From positions 62,001 to 126,000 of the forward strand of contig JAOASG010000044.1 in NCBI GenBank assembly GCA_025210235.1: 64,000 nt of DNA. The letters are read 5' to 3'. Positions 17,128-26,969 of this stretch are shown one piece after another (the first letter of the stretch is position 1; each line of letters starts with the position of its first letter). The translations under genes were made by a program, and so were the position numbers. The stretch is from Vallitalea sp. Lineage in GTDB: Bacteria; Bacillota; Clostridia; Lachnospirales; Vallitaleaceae. The notes below the pieces were generated by a model, which had not been told where the DNA came from, did no database searches, and saw only the letters and a program-made list of their open reading frames with translations.

Positions 17128-20100
17128 TTATTCATTCCCTCCATTTTCAACTTCTGTGTTTTTTTTTGCACTTTTTACTGATGAAGCTTCAACATCTCCA
17201 AATGACCAATGATCTTGAGATACATCAGAAAATCTTGGTACTTCTGATTCTAATTTAGGTCTATTTATTATTTTATTAATCATTATAACAATTTGTTCTC
17301 TTGCTGTATTAATATTAGGTCTATATGTTTTATCTGCAAATCCCTTAACTACACCAGAATTGTATAATTTATTAATATCTGACTCAGCCCAATGTCCATA
17401 AATATCTGTGAATATTGATTTTTTATCACTTACTTCTACACCAACATAGTCCCAATATGCAGAAAATACAGCTGCAATTTCCGATCTTTTTATTGGTCTA
17501 TTAGGTTTAAATGTCCCATCACTATATCCACCAAATAAACCTATTTTGCTCACTGCTTGAATATATTTATATGCCCAATGATTACTGCTTATTACATCTG
17601 AATATAATGGTCCTCCCACATCTTCAACATTTAGCTTAAGTATTCTTGAAAACATAGCAGCTACTTCAGCTCTTGATACAGATTTCTTAGGTCTAAATGT
17701 CCCATCTGAAAAACCTTTAATATATGGGTCATAAAATTCAATAGCACCGAGTGGGGTAGGCATTTCATCAATTATTAATTCTTCTTCCAAGTCTTCCTTT
17801 TCTTCTTGATTTGATGATTCGGGATTGTCACTTTCAGTTGGTTCTCCACTTCCTGTAGATGGGTTTCCACTTGAAGAGCTTCCACCTCCTGATGGGTTGC
17901 CTCCTCCTGATGAGCTTCCGCCTCCGGTATTTTTATCAACTACTATTTTTTCAGTTAGCTCTTTAGATTCATTTCCTGCTTTATCTGTTTGTTTTACTTT
18001 TATTGTCGTATCTTTTGTTAATGTTATTGGCTTCGTATAAGTTTTCCACTCACCATTTTCTTCTAGTTGATATTTTATTGTCGCTTCTTCATTTTCTCCT
18101 GTTAATGTTATTTTAACACAACCATTTACTAGTTCTTTACTAATGCTTGGGGCGTTAGGAACTTCTTTATCTATTCTATAGATTGCTTTTGCTTCTTGTG
18201 ATACGTTTCCTGCTTTATCTATTGCTATTGCTTTTACTATTGTTGTTTTAGTAATCGTAAATTCTCCATCGTATTTATTTGCTTCTTTTGCTGTTGGTTT
18301 ATTGCCGTCTATTGTATAATAAATACTTGCTCCTTTTTCTCCACTTATTGTTACTTTTACATCTTGATTTGTTGGATTGTCACCAATTATTTCTGGGTTT
18401 GTACTAATACTTGGTACTTCTGGTTTTTCTGTATCTATTGTATATGTTTCTTCTACTACCTCTGATACATTTCCTGCTTTATCTACTGCTATTGCTTTTA
18501 CTGTTGTTGTGGTAGTGACTTTTAATTTCTCATTATACTTATTTTTTTCTTCTGCTATTGGAGGATTTCCATTTGTTGAATAATATATTTCTGCTCCTTC
18601 TTCACTGCTTATACTTACTTCTACTTCTTTATTAGTTAACATACTTTTTGGAGTAATATTTACTGTTGGCTTAACCTTATCAATAAATATTTTCTTTGTT
18701 TTTTCTTCAGAAGTATTTTCTGCTTTATCTGTTTGTCTTACTGTTACTGTTGTACTATCTGTTATTGTTACAGGAGTTGTATATGTTTTCCAATCTTTAT
18801 CTCCTGTTAATTTATATTCTATTGTTGCTCCTTCTTCTCCACTTATTGTTACTTTTACATCTTGATTTATTGGTTTGTCACCAATTATTTCTGGGTTTGT
18901 TCTAATGGTTGGTGGTTTTGGTTTTTCTGTATCAACTTTTTCTTCCCCGATTGCTATAATACCTACCTCTTGTGTCCCTTCTATATCTTTTTCATATTGT
19001 GTCATGAATTCTGCTGATTTTTTGTTAATATTATTCTGTCTAACCCATACTTGATCTTTTTTATCATATTTTTGAGTTTGACTTAACACAATAGGGGTAT
19101 TAGTAAATTCTAAATTGTATGTAACAGGTGTAAATTCAGCAGAAATATCTGCTTTTTTTGCTAATAAAGTACTACCATTAAATAGTTTATGTTCCCCTTT
19201 TTCTACAACTACATATGACATTAATTCATGATTATGGTGGTTTGAATCACTGCAATGTGACCATTCTTCTATCCATACTTTAAAAGATTTTTCTGTTACA
19301 TCTTTAATTCGAATATGTGATGGATCTTTACCAGTTACTGATGATAGCTGTGCAATGACAATAGGATTGGTATATTTATTTTGTAATTTTATTGTATGCC
19401 ATTCTGGTTCTTTATTTGGTTTTTCATTAACATCATCATTATAATCAATTATTTCAGTACCTGCCTCACCAACAATATTATTATTCATATTTTTTAATAA
19501 TCCTGTTTCAAGTGCCAAATAACCACTATTAGATTTTTGTTTTTTATGTTCTCTTGCGAATTCAATAAAAGATTTAAACTCTGTAGGTCTTGTCTTAAAT
19601 TTATTTTCCTTTAACTGTTTTAATCCATAATTTGGATCAAGAATATTATTACGAAGATTAGCAACTTGTTTAACATTATAATCTTGCATTTGAGCTACTA
19701 GTACTAAATTATTATATTTACTCTTTAATTCAACTTTATTATTGCTATTATTTATTTCAATTGTTCCTGTAGTTAATTTTTGAGGATAGATTTGTTTAAT
19801 AGTATATTTAAACTGACTTATATCACTATCTTTCATATTTTCTTTATATGCATATGCATTAATTGTCGTGTCTTTTAATATTTCTATTCCTTCATCTGGA
19901 TATTCTTTATATTCTTTATATTTTTCATCTCCTAAGTAATACTTTATTTTTGCATCATTTGTCTCAGTATTTAGTATAATTTTTGTACCAGCCATAACTT
20001 CTGAACCTGTTACTGGATTAGCAGTTACAGATTTAACCTGTTTTTTAGTAGTAGTAAACATTTGTTGTTCACTAGATGCAGCTCCTAAAGTATCACCACC

Positions 20101-22845
20101 AAAAAAAGTATTATATATATTAAGTTCAGAAAGATTTCCCCAATTATTCATTTTTTGATAAAAATTTGTTGTCTGAACCTTAAAATGTCCACTTAAGTAT
20201 AATTCCTCATTTGATACTGCAAGACCAGTATAAACTACACCATATTCATTATCTATTTCATCTGATTTAACTTCATAACAATCATCTTTTGCAGTTATTT
20301 TATATATCCAAGTATCTTTTGAAAATGAACTCTTATATCTATAACCTAATACATATAGACTTCCATCATAAACTACAATATCTGATAAATCATCAATACC
20401 TATATTTTTAGCGATTATTTCTTGTTCTTTATTATCAATGCTTTGCCTTATAATTGATATTCCATTTGTCTTTTCTTTACTCTCAATAGCATAATAAAAA
20501 TATCCTTCACTATCTGCTGCTAACCCTGTAGGCTTTATTACTATATCATCACTAGGAGCAGAATATAATTCCTCCCACTCATCATCTTTCAAATTAATAA
20601 CACCTATTTTTGCATTAGTATCATCATTACCAGTTGATTTTAACCCTAGAAATTTTCCTTCTCCACAATATGCAATTTCTCGAACATTTTTATGATCTTT
20701 TGAAATGTTTTCTATCTTATCAAGTAATTCATTATAAAATAACTTTTTAATTATTCCGTCTTCACCAGTAATATAAAAAAATGGATTATTATCTTGTACT
20801 ATTACGTTTTGTATTGCTTGTTTATTATCATTATTAATAATGCTATCAGGCAGTACCAATTGTCCTCTTAATTCATATGTCCCACTATTAGTACTATCAT
20901 ATTTATTTATTTCTTGGTTCCATTTAACTGGTACTTGCTTTTTACAAGTATTATTTAGTGTTATGACTATTTCTGTTGGTAGTTTTAAAGACTCCCTTTT
21001 TGTTCCATAAGGAACTATAATATCTTGAAGATCATCAATATCTTTAATGCTATTTCTAACATAACCTTTAGATGCAGAAGATGGATATAAATATGATCCT
21101 GGAACATCTTGTATGTCACCATTATTAAATGACATTTGCAATTTAAATGCAGCTTCAGTTTTTTTATTATCAAAGTAATCTATATAAATTGGATATATTT
21201 TTCCTTCCTCAAGTTGATATGTATCTCCGTTACTTCTTGGTTCAGCCTCTTGATAAGTCCAACTATCTACAAATTCTTTTTTAGTATCGCCTATTTCTAT
21301 GGTACCAAAAACTCCATCATCAGAATAAGCATATAATTTATAATTACCTGTTTGTTCTGGTACAAAATAACCCCACATACAAATAGCATTATAAAACGCT
21401 TCATTAGAAATAAGTGAAAAAACTTCAAAATACAGAGAACCATCTTGACTTTCACTATAAATATTATTATAGTTGCCAAAAATAGATTTTATAGGTCTTT
21501 GATATATAAATCCATCATATACCTCAGCTCCAAACATTTTATTTCTTGCGTTTTGGTCTAAAGTTTCTTCAATTGAAATATCATAATGTTTAACACTTAA
21601 ATAACCTCTTTTGTCTGAAACAATATCAAACTTATCTTTATCACTATCAAAATTATGTTGATAGTTATTTTTAAATTCAAGTGTAGTTATTTCACTCGCA
21701 GGCATTTTCCCGACATTCTTAAATCTAACTTGCACTGTCTCATCATTTGGAAATATTGGTGGATTATTTGGATTATAATTTGTCCAGCTATTATCAGAAA
21801 AATTATATTCCATATTGAGATTATTTGCATCCTCACCTATTATTACATTGTTAATATCATCAACACTTAAAATAGGGGCTTTAGAATTATTAGCAGGGGT
21901 AAGATATATATTATGTTCTTCTATTGAATTACCACTTTTTGCTATTATAGTATATTTCCCACAATTTGCATCAGATATTACTGTTAGCACACCAGTCTTA
22001 GGCTCGATACTTAAACCACTAACACTTACATCTTGACTTTCTAAAGACCATGTTACAATAGCATTTGTTATTTCTTTATTATCTTTATCATAAACACTAG
22101 CAATATATGTCTTTTCTATATTCCCTTCTGAAGGTATTTCAATTTCTGTTTCCCCTATAATATTTATTGTATCTTCTTTAGTTGCATTAATTTGATTTTT
22201 ATCATCTTTATTTTGTTTTTGTTCATCAAGATTTGTATTATCATCATTATCGGCTATATTATTACTATTTAAATTATCATCATCTTCTTCACCATCATTT
22301 ATTTTATTATCATTTACATCATCGTCACCTATATTACTATCATCTATATTACTATTATTTATTTTATCATCATCTGTATCACCTTTATCATCATTTACAT
22401 CATCGTCAGCTATATCACTATCATTTATATTACTATTATTTATATCTTCATTATCTATATTACTATCATTTAAACCATTATTCTCTGTTTCATTAATATC
22501 AATATTATCATTTACATTAATATCATCACTATTAGTGATATTATTTAAAGAATCATTATCTTCACTTTTATTATCCTCTTCCTTATTATCACTATTATCA
22601 GCTATTTGAACATCACTAACTTCTTCTTTAACATTATTATTTATAATAATATTATCTTTTTTATCTTCCATTTCATTTTCTTTTATTTCTTCAGTTTTAC
22701 ATTCTTTGGAATTATAAATTTGTGAATTTATAAAATTATTTTTTTCCATATAATTTTTAGCAAAAACATTAGTTGGAAGCTCTAAAAAAACGATTGTAAT
22801 CACTAAGAACAAAGATAATAATCTTTTGTTAAAATAATTTTTCAT
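17128..22845 (-). CDS. Giant SLH-domain surface protein (PA14, Ig-like and propeller-like regions)
   Basis: A 1905-residue exported protein. Signal peptide residues 1-29; Asn/Asp-rich acidic low-complexity repeat about 55-205; a Big-like domain about 225-315; a PA14-like carbohydrate-binding region about 435-573; an Ig-like (Big_4) domain about 605-682; a beta-propeller-like stretch about 685-928; a chitobiase-C-like fold about 935-1017; two related beta-sandwich segments about 1023-1298; four Ig/chitobiase-C-like repeats about 1305-1637; a Gly/Ser/Pro linker about 1637-1682; and SLH repeats about 1700-1860 with SRAE, KRSE and AREQ motifs that bind secondary wall polymer. It is a wall-anchored adhesin or carbohydrate-binding protein with no clear enzymatic domain. 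The exact boundaries are by eye. GGAGA precedes the ATG. Confidence 0.88.
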   Translation of the reverse strand: MKNYFNKRLLSLFLVITIVFLELPTNVFAKNYMEKNNFINSQIYNSKECKTEEIKENEMEDKKDNIIINNNVKEEVSDVQIADNSDNKEEDNKSEDNDSLNNITNSDDINVNDNIDINETENNGLNDSNIDNEDINNSNINDSDIADDDVNDDKGDTDDDKINNSNIDDSNIGDDDVNDNKINDGEEDDDNLNSNNIADNDDNTNLDEQKQNKDDKNQINATKEDTINIIGETEIEIPSEGNIEKTYIASVYDKDNKEITNAIVTWSLESQDVSVSGLSIEPKTGVLTVISDANCGKYTIIAKSGNSIEEHNIYLTPANNSKAPILSVDDINNVIIGEDANNLNMEYNFSDNSWTNYNPNNPPIFPNDETVQVRFKNVGKMPASEITTLEFKNNYQHNFDSDKDKFDIVSDKRGYLSVKHYDISIEETLDQNARNKMFGAEVYDGFIYQRPIKSIFGNYNNIYSESQDGSLYFEVFSLISNEAFYNAICMWGYFVPEQTGNYKLYAYSDDGVFGTIEIGDTKKEFVDSWTYQEAEPRSNGDTYQLEEGKIYPIYIDYFDNKKTEAAFKLQMSFNNGDIQDVPGSYLYPSSASKGYVRNSIKDIDDLQDIIVPYGTKRESLKLPTEIVITLNNTCKKQVPVKWNQEINKYDSTNSGTYELRGQLVLPDSIINNDNKQAIQNVIVQDNNPFFYITGEDGIIKKLFYNELLDKIENISKDHKNVREIAYCGEGKFLGLKSTGNDDTNAKIGVINLKDDEWEELYSAPSDDIVIKPTGLAADSEGYFYYAIESKEKTNGISIIRQSIDNKEQEIIAKNIGIDDLSDIVVYDGSLYVLGYRYKSSFSKDTWIYKITAKDDCYEVKSDEIDNEYGVVYTGLAVSNEELYLSGHFKVQTTNFYQKMNNWGNLSELNIYNTFFGGDTLGAASSEQQMFTTTKKQVKSVTANPVTGSEVMAGTKIILNTETNDAKIKYYLGDEKYKEYKEYPDEGIEILKDTTINAYAYKENMKDSDISQFKYTIKQIYPQKLTTGTIEINNSNNKVELKSKYNNLVLVAQMQDYNVKQVANLRNNILDPNYGLKQLKENKFKTRPTEFKSFIEFAREHKKQKSNSGYLALETGLLKNMNNNIVGEAGTEIIDYNDDVNEKPNKEPEWHTIKLQNKYTNPIVIAQLSSVTGKDPSHIRIKDVTEKSFKVWIEEWSHCSDSNHHNHELMSYVVVEKGEHKLFNGSTLLAKKADISAEFTPVTYNLEFTNTPIVLSQTQKYDKKDQVWVRQNNINKKSAEFMTQYEKDIEGTQEVGIIAIGEEKVDTEKPKPPTIRTNPEIIGDKPINQDVKVTISGEEGATIEYKLTGDKDWKTYTTPVTITDSTTVTVRQTDKAENTSEEKTKKIFIDKVKPTVNITPKSMLTNKEVEVSISSEEGAEIYYSTNGNPPIAEEKNKYNEKLKVTTTTTVKAIAVDKAGNVSEVVEETYTIDTEKPEVPSISTNPEIIGDNPTNQDVKVTISGEKGASIYYTIDGNKPTAKEANKYDGEFTITKTTIVKAIAIDKAGNVSQEAKAIYRIDKEVPNAPSISKELVNGCVKITLTGENEEATIKYQLEENGEWKTYTKPITLTKDTTIKVKQTDKAGNESKELTEKIVVDKNTGGGSSSGGGNPSGGGSSSSGNPSTGSGEPTESDNPESSNQEEKEDLEEELIIDEMPTPLGAIEFYDPYIKGFSDGTFRPKKSVSRAEVAAMFSRILKLNVEDVGGPLYSDVISSNHWAYKYIQAVSKIGLFGGYSDGTFKPNRPIKRSEIAAVFSAYWDYVGVEVSDKKSIFTDIYGHWAESDINKLYNSGVVKGFADKTYRPNINTAREQIVIMINKIINRPKLESEVPRFSDVSQDHWSFGDVEASSVKSAKKNTEVENGGNE
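18340..18402 (-). repeat. Intragenic direct repeat, copy 1
   Basis: This stretch encodes the segment around NPEIIGDNPTNQDVKVTISG of one Ig-like repeat. It is nearly identical at the DNA level to 18838-18900, only a few bases apart, so the duplication is recent or kept uniform by recombination. Confidence 0.75.
18838..18900 (-). repeat. Intragenic direct repeat, copy 2
   Basis: Partner of 18340-18402, encoding the segment around NPEIIGDKPINQDVKVTISG in the first Ig-like repeat. About 500 bp separates the copies, so recombination between them would delete about 165 residues in frame. Confidence 0.75.
22230..22560 (-). repeat. Trinucleotide-like low-complexity tract coding Asn/Asp repeats
   Basis: ATC/ATT-rich tandem-like repeats encode INDSDI/DDDVND-type units of the acidic N-terminal region of the S-layer protein. 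Slippage-prone DNA; likely variable between strains. Confidence 0.7.
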
Positions 22846-23079
22846 GTATATAACTCTCCTTATCTTAATTTATTTATGACAACCTATTGATAATATGATA
22901 GTATATATTTCTTTATACAATATATAATTCATATACAATACAAGTTGCATTATAAACTCATTTTAATATATTATAACATTTATTATTAAACTAATAAATA
23001 GTCTTTTAGGTAATAATGCCTATGTTTTTTCAAATAACATAAGCCAATATGCCTGCAAATAATATTATAAAAAGTCAAA

Positions 23080-23121
23080 AAAAATACCTTCAACTTATTT
23101 TATGTATAATAAGTTAAAGGT
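23080..23121 (-). terminator. Intrinsic terminator after ptb
   Basis: On the minus strand ACCTTTAACTTATT (23121-23108) pairs with AATAAGTTGAAGGT (23099-23086), followed by eight Ts. The rest of the 294-bp gap before the S-layer gene is AT-rich with no other clear signal. Confidence 0.88.
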
Positions 23122-23139
23122 GTTTTTCTCAAAAGATAT

Positions 23140-24048
23140 TTAATTTGAAGCCATAAGCATGGCTAAAGCAATAGAATTTATTTTTACATCTTCACTATCA
23201 GCTCTTGATGTCACAACAACCGGTACTTTTGCCCCTACAATAACACCAGCTGCGTCTGTATTTCCTAAAAACACCAGTGATTTATATAATACATTACCAA
23301 CTTCAATAAAAGGAACAATTAGTATATCAGCTTTTCCAGCTACTGGATTATCAATCCCCTTATGAATAGCTGCTTCTTCTATAACTGCATTATCTAGAGC
23401 AAGAGGACCTGCAACAATGCAGTCAGTTATTTCTCCTCTTTTATTCATTTCTTCTAATTCTTTTGCATGTACTGTAGCAGGCATCTTAGAATTAACTTTT
23501 TCATTAGCACATATTATAGCTACCTTCGGTTTATCTATTCCTATATTTTTTGCAACAATAACAGCATTTTCAATTATTTGTTTTTTTGCCATAATATCTG
23601 GCGAAATATTTATCGCTGGATCTGAAATTAATAACAAACGATCTAATGTAGGAACATCCATTATTCCAACATGACTTAAAACTCTTCCTGTTCTAAGGTT
23701 GGCTTCTTTTTTTAGGATCGCTTTTAAAATAATACTAGTATCTACTATTCCTTTCATAATTATATGAGCTTGACCCATTGTTACTTTATTAACAGCAATA
23801 TTACATGCTTCTATCTTATCTTTTTCATCTATTATTTCATAGTTTTCTACGTTAAAATTAATCTCATTACAAATTTGAATTATTTTATCTTTATCCCCCA
23901 CAAGAATAGGAATAATTATACCCTCATTAACACCTATCTTAATTGCCTGTAACACTTCTTTATCTTGAGCTACTGCTACAGATATAACTTTCTTTGGCTT
24001 TAATTTGGCAAATTTAATCATATCTTTTAAACTATTAATCATATACAT
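23140..24048 (-). CDS. ptb: Phosphate butyryltransferase
   Basis: Converts butyryl-CoA and phosphate to butyryl phosphate, the first step of substrate-level ATP formation from butyryl-CoA. The 302-residue protein is of the PTA/PTB family, with MKGIVDTSIILKAIL, LLISDPAINISPDI and the C-terminal VVTSRADSEDVKINSIALA motif. It lies 23 bp downstream of buk. Two in-frame ATGs two codons apart could serve as the start. Confidence 0.93.
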   Translation of the reverse strand: MYMINSLKDMIKFAKLKPKKVISVAVAQDKEVLQAIKIGVNEGIIIPILVGDKDKIIQICNEINFNVENYEIIDEKDKIEACNIAVNKVTMGQAHIIMKGIVDTSIILKAILKKEANLRTGRVLSHVGIMDVPTLDRLLLISDPAINISPDIMAKKQIIENAVIVAKNIGIDKPKVAIICANEKVNSKMPATVHAKELEEMNKRGEITDCIVAGPLALDNAVIEEAAIHKGIDNPVAGKADILIVPFIEVGNVLYKSLVFLGNTDAAGVIVGAKVPVVVTSRADSEDVKINSIALAMLMASN

Positions 24049-24071
24049 CTATCCCTTTTTATTATTAATAT

Positions 24072-25142
24072 TTATCTATATTTTTTAGGATTATCTAACC
24101 CATTAAGTATACGTAATCCACCTTCAGCAAGTGCAACGAGTTCATCTTCCCCCGGAAATATTTCTATTTGTCCTAAAAAATTTATTCTCTCTTTTAATTT
24201 GCTACAAAATTTCTTTGAGTGAGATATTCCTCCTGTAAGAATAATCCTATCATATTCACCTTTTAAAACTGTTGCCATTTCACCAATGGCTTTTGCAACT
24301 TGATACACCATAGCATCATATATAAGAGAAGCTTTACTATCTCCCTTTTCTATCATTTCTTCAACAATTCTAACATCATTAACTCCTAAATGATTAACCA
24401 TTCCGCCTTTACTAGATAACATTTTATTAATTTGTTCCTTAGTATATTTACCAGAAAAACATAGATTCAAAAATTCGCCTGTTGGAATTCCACCTGCTCG
24501 TTCTGGAGAAAATGGACCATCACCATTTAATGCATTGTTTACATCTATTACTCTACCTAATCTATGTGCACCAACAGATATACCTCCACCTATATGTGCC
24601 ACGATAAAATTGCATTCTTCATACTTTTTCCCTAATATTTTAGCCGCTCTTCTTGCTACTGCTTTTTGATTAAGGGCATGAAATAAGCTCGTTCTTTTTA
24701 TTTCTTTTATTCCTGTAACCCTAGCAATTTCTTCTAATTCATCTACACAAGGTGGATCTACAATATATGAATTAATGTTTAATTCTTGCGCTAATTCATT
24801 AGCTATAAGACCTGCTAAATTACATGCATGAATTGCTCCTTTTCTAAGTGCATCTACTAAACTACTATCTATTATATATGTACCACCTTCTATTGGCTTT
24901 AACAGACCTCCTCTTGCAACAATACAACTAAGTGTTGATAATTCAATACTTCTATCTTCTAGCACTTTAATTATAGAATTTTCCCTAAAAGAATATTGTT
25001 CAAGTATCGTATTAAAAACTTCGAGTTCTTCTATAGAATGTCTAATATTTTCCTCAAAAAGTTTTACTTCATTTTCAAATAATGCTATCTTGGTTGATGT
25101 AGAACCAGGGTTTATTGTTAATATTCTATACTTTTTCATCAT
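24072..25142 (-). CDS. buk: Butyrate kinase
   Basis: Transfers phosphate from butyryl phosphate to ADP. The roughly 356-residue protein belongs to the acetokinase family: TINPGSTSTKIALFE at the N-terminus, VAHIGGGISVGAHR (ATP site), and ILTGGISHSKKF near the end. The frame is open from 25154, but that ATG abuts the ribosome site AAAGGA; the ATG at 25142 or the next codon is the better start. Branched-chain fatty acid kinase activity cannot be excluded. The order is buk then ptb, the reverse of the well-known ptb-buk operon. Confidence 0.93.
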   Translation of the reverse strand: MMKKYRILTINPGSTSTKIALFENEVKLFEENIRHSIEELEVFNTILEQYSFRENSIIKVLEDRSIELSTLSCIVARGGLLKPIEGGTYIIDSSLVDALRKGAIHACNLAGLIANELAQELNINSYIVDPPCVDELEEIARVTGIKEIKRTSLFHALNQKAVARRAAKILGKKYEECNFIVAHIGGGISVGAHRLGRVIDVNNALNGDGPFSPERAGGIPTGEFLNLCFSGKYTKEQINKMLSSKGGMVNHLGVNDVRIVEEMIEKGDSKASLIYDAMVYQVAKAIGEMATVLKGEYDRIILTGGISHSKKFCSKLKERINFLGQIEIFPGEDELVALAEGGLRILNGLDNPKKYR

Positions 25143-25417
25143 ATAAGATACCATTCCTTTCGATAATAATATATAAGTAATTGTAACACCACATTCAGAT
25201 GATTCTTAAATGCATTGTTTCTATTAAATTTCGACATCTTTTTTAAAATGATAGTATTAGAATAACACTAAATTGACAAAAATGCTATTTATATTTATAA
25301 AAAACTTAATGGATAATATTATTATATGAAGTATAACTAATAGAGGTTAAAAAATGAAAAATTGGTAATATTATTTAATTCTTACTAAGATATATATTTG
25401 TAATTTTATTTTACCTT

Positions 25418-25452
25418 AAATAAAAGGATAATTCTACATTATCCTTTTATTT
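25418..25452 (-). terminator. Intrinsic terminator after dacF
   Basis: AAATAAAAGGATAAT (25418-25432) and ATTATCCTTTTATTT (25438-25452) form a perfect 15-bp stem with a 5-base loop, 34 bases beyond the dacF stop. The remainder of 25155-25417 is AT-rich and should hold the buk promoter, but no convincing boxes stand out. Confidence 0.85.
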
Positions 25453-25485
25453 GTTTAATATATTAACTTATACATACCTTTTAGT

Positions 25486-26664
25486 TTAATGAAAAAACAT
25501 TTTTAGAATTTTATTAATATAAAATTTAAAATAAGCTTTGCATATATCATTAGCAGCTATTAAGTCTACTCGTCCAACTTCTTTTTCTCCAGACTTATAG
25601 ATTATTTCACCAATTTTATCACCTTTTTTAATAGGAGCTTCAATAAATTCGGCTACATTTATTTCATTAGTAACTTCTTTCTCATCTTTACTTAAAATAC
25701 AAGTAAAATCTTTTGCACCAACACAGTCTACACTCTCTAAAACACCTTTATTAACGGGCACATTAGCTAATACCTTATCTTTTATCGGATCACTATATTT
25801 CTTACAATTAGCAAAGCCATAATCAAATAATTTCATTACTTCTCTAAAACGTTTTTTATGATCTGGAGCGGCCATAACAACTGCAATTAAATCAAGTCCA
25901 TCTTTATTCGCAGTACCAGATAAGCAATATTTTGCCAAACTTGTTGAACCAGTTTTTAAGCCTGTTGTATATTCTGGATACCACTTAAGTAATTTATTAG
26001 TACTTACTAACTGACTAATTTCTTCACCCTTTTTTCTTTGATGTTTTAAATCATACATCCAAATCTTAGTTAATTCATATATTTCAGGATATTTAGTTAT
26101 CAACTCTTTTGACATAATGGCTACATCATAAGCACTTGTTAAATGTCCATCCGCATCAAGACCACATGCATTAACAAAATGTGTATCTTTCATACCTAAT
26201 TCTTTTGCTTTATTATTCATCATATTAACAAATTCTTCTTCTGATCCAGCAATGTGTTCTGCCATAGCTACTGCAGCATCATTTCCTGATGCAATTGCTA
26301 TTCCTTTTGCTAATATATCTACCGGTTGAATTTCGTTAGTTTCCAAAAATGCTGTAGATCCACCAAAACTAGATGCATGTTCACTTACTTGTACTTTATC
26401 ATCCCAATTTATCTTACCATTTTCTATAGCTTCATACATTAATAATAATGTCATTATTTTAGTAATACTTGCTGGTCTTAATTTCTCATGACTGTTTTTT
26501 TCATAAAGTATTTTACCTGTTGTTGGTTCCATCAAAATAGCTGATTTTGCAGTTATCTCCAATCCACTTGTTTTTTCTCCTTCTGCATATACATTTAAAT
26601 TAAATGTACTCACCATAAATAAAGTTAGAGAAAGTATATAGCAAAATATCTTTCTATTTTTCAT
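25486..26664 (-). CDS. dacF: D-alanyl-D-alanine carboxypeptidase, DacF-like
   Basis: A second S11-family DD-carboxypeptidase (392 residues) with signal peptide 1-28, active-site motifs S66-IT-K69, S126-G-N128 and K237-TG, and a C-terminal PBP5_C domain. It trims peptidoglycan outside the membrane. In Bacilli the sporulation DacF sits before spoIIA; here no spoIIA genes follow, so the name rests on similarity and is provisional. It shares fold and length with the copy at 12299-13474. Confidence 0.87.
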   Translation of the reverse strand: MKNRKIFCYILSLTLFMVSTFNLNVYAEGEKTSGLEITAKSAILMEPTTGKILYEKNSHEKLRPASITKIMTLLLMYEAIENGKINWDDKVQVSEHASSFGGSTAFLETNEIQPVDILAKGIAIASGNDAAVAMAEHIAGSEEEFVNMMNNKAKELGMKDTHFVNACGLDADGHLTSAYDVAIMSKELITKYPEIYELTKIWMYDLKHQRKKGEEISQLVSTNKLLKWYPEYTTGLKTGSTSLAKYCLSGTANKDGLDLIAVVMAAPDHKKRFREVMKLFDYGFANCKKYSDPIKDKVLANVPVNKGVLESVDCVGAKDFTCILSKDEKEVTNEINVAEFIEAPIKKGDKIGEIIYKSGEKEVGRVDLIAANDICKAYFKFYINKILKMFFH

Positions 26665-26723
26665 TTATTGCTCACTCCTTTTAAGTAATATCGTAATTCA
26701 CTAGTATATTATAGTTATTTATT

Positions 26724-26780
26724 CAACTTTTCCACCATAATATCCTATACAGTCATACTAATTATATAAATGGAAAGTTG
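26724..26780. repeat. Long-loop inverted repeat between pdp and dacF
   Basis: CAACTTTTCCA (26724-26734) is complementary to TGGAAAGTTG (26771-26780). The arms resemble the hairpin at 28375-28409, which suggests a shared small element or a terminator remnant. The rest of 26665-26969 is AT-rich without other features. Confidence 0.4.
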
Positions 26781-26969
26781 ATTATTTACTAAATTAAGAT
26801 AAATTTATAATTAAGACAACCGAATATAATTATATAAATTTAAATGCTATGTGTAAAGGGTTAAATTTAATTAGTTTAATTTCTATTATTAATTATAATA
26901 TTTACCATATACTAATCTTACTATTAGAGTAAGCTTTTCAAAGAAATTTATCCTTATATCTTACTGGTA

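Noticed and set aside
17825..18905. Repeats suggestive of a CRISPR array
   Set aside because: The spacing is irregular, and the repeats are in frame with Ig-like protein repeats; no short palindromic repeats with unique spacers occur and no cas gene is near.
22233..22496. Tyr/His-rich open frame on the plus strand
   Set aside because: It is the antisense of the Asn/Asp repeat tract of the S-layer gene. Its composition (YYHHL units) comes from the repeat alone, and there is no ribosome site.
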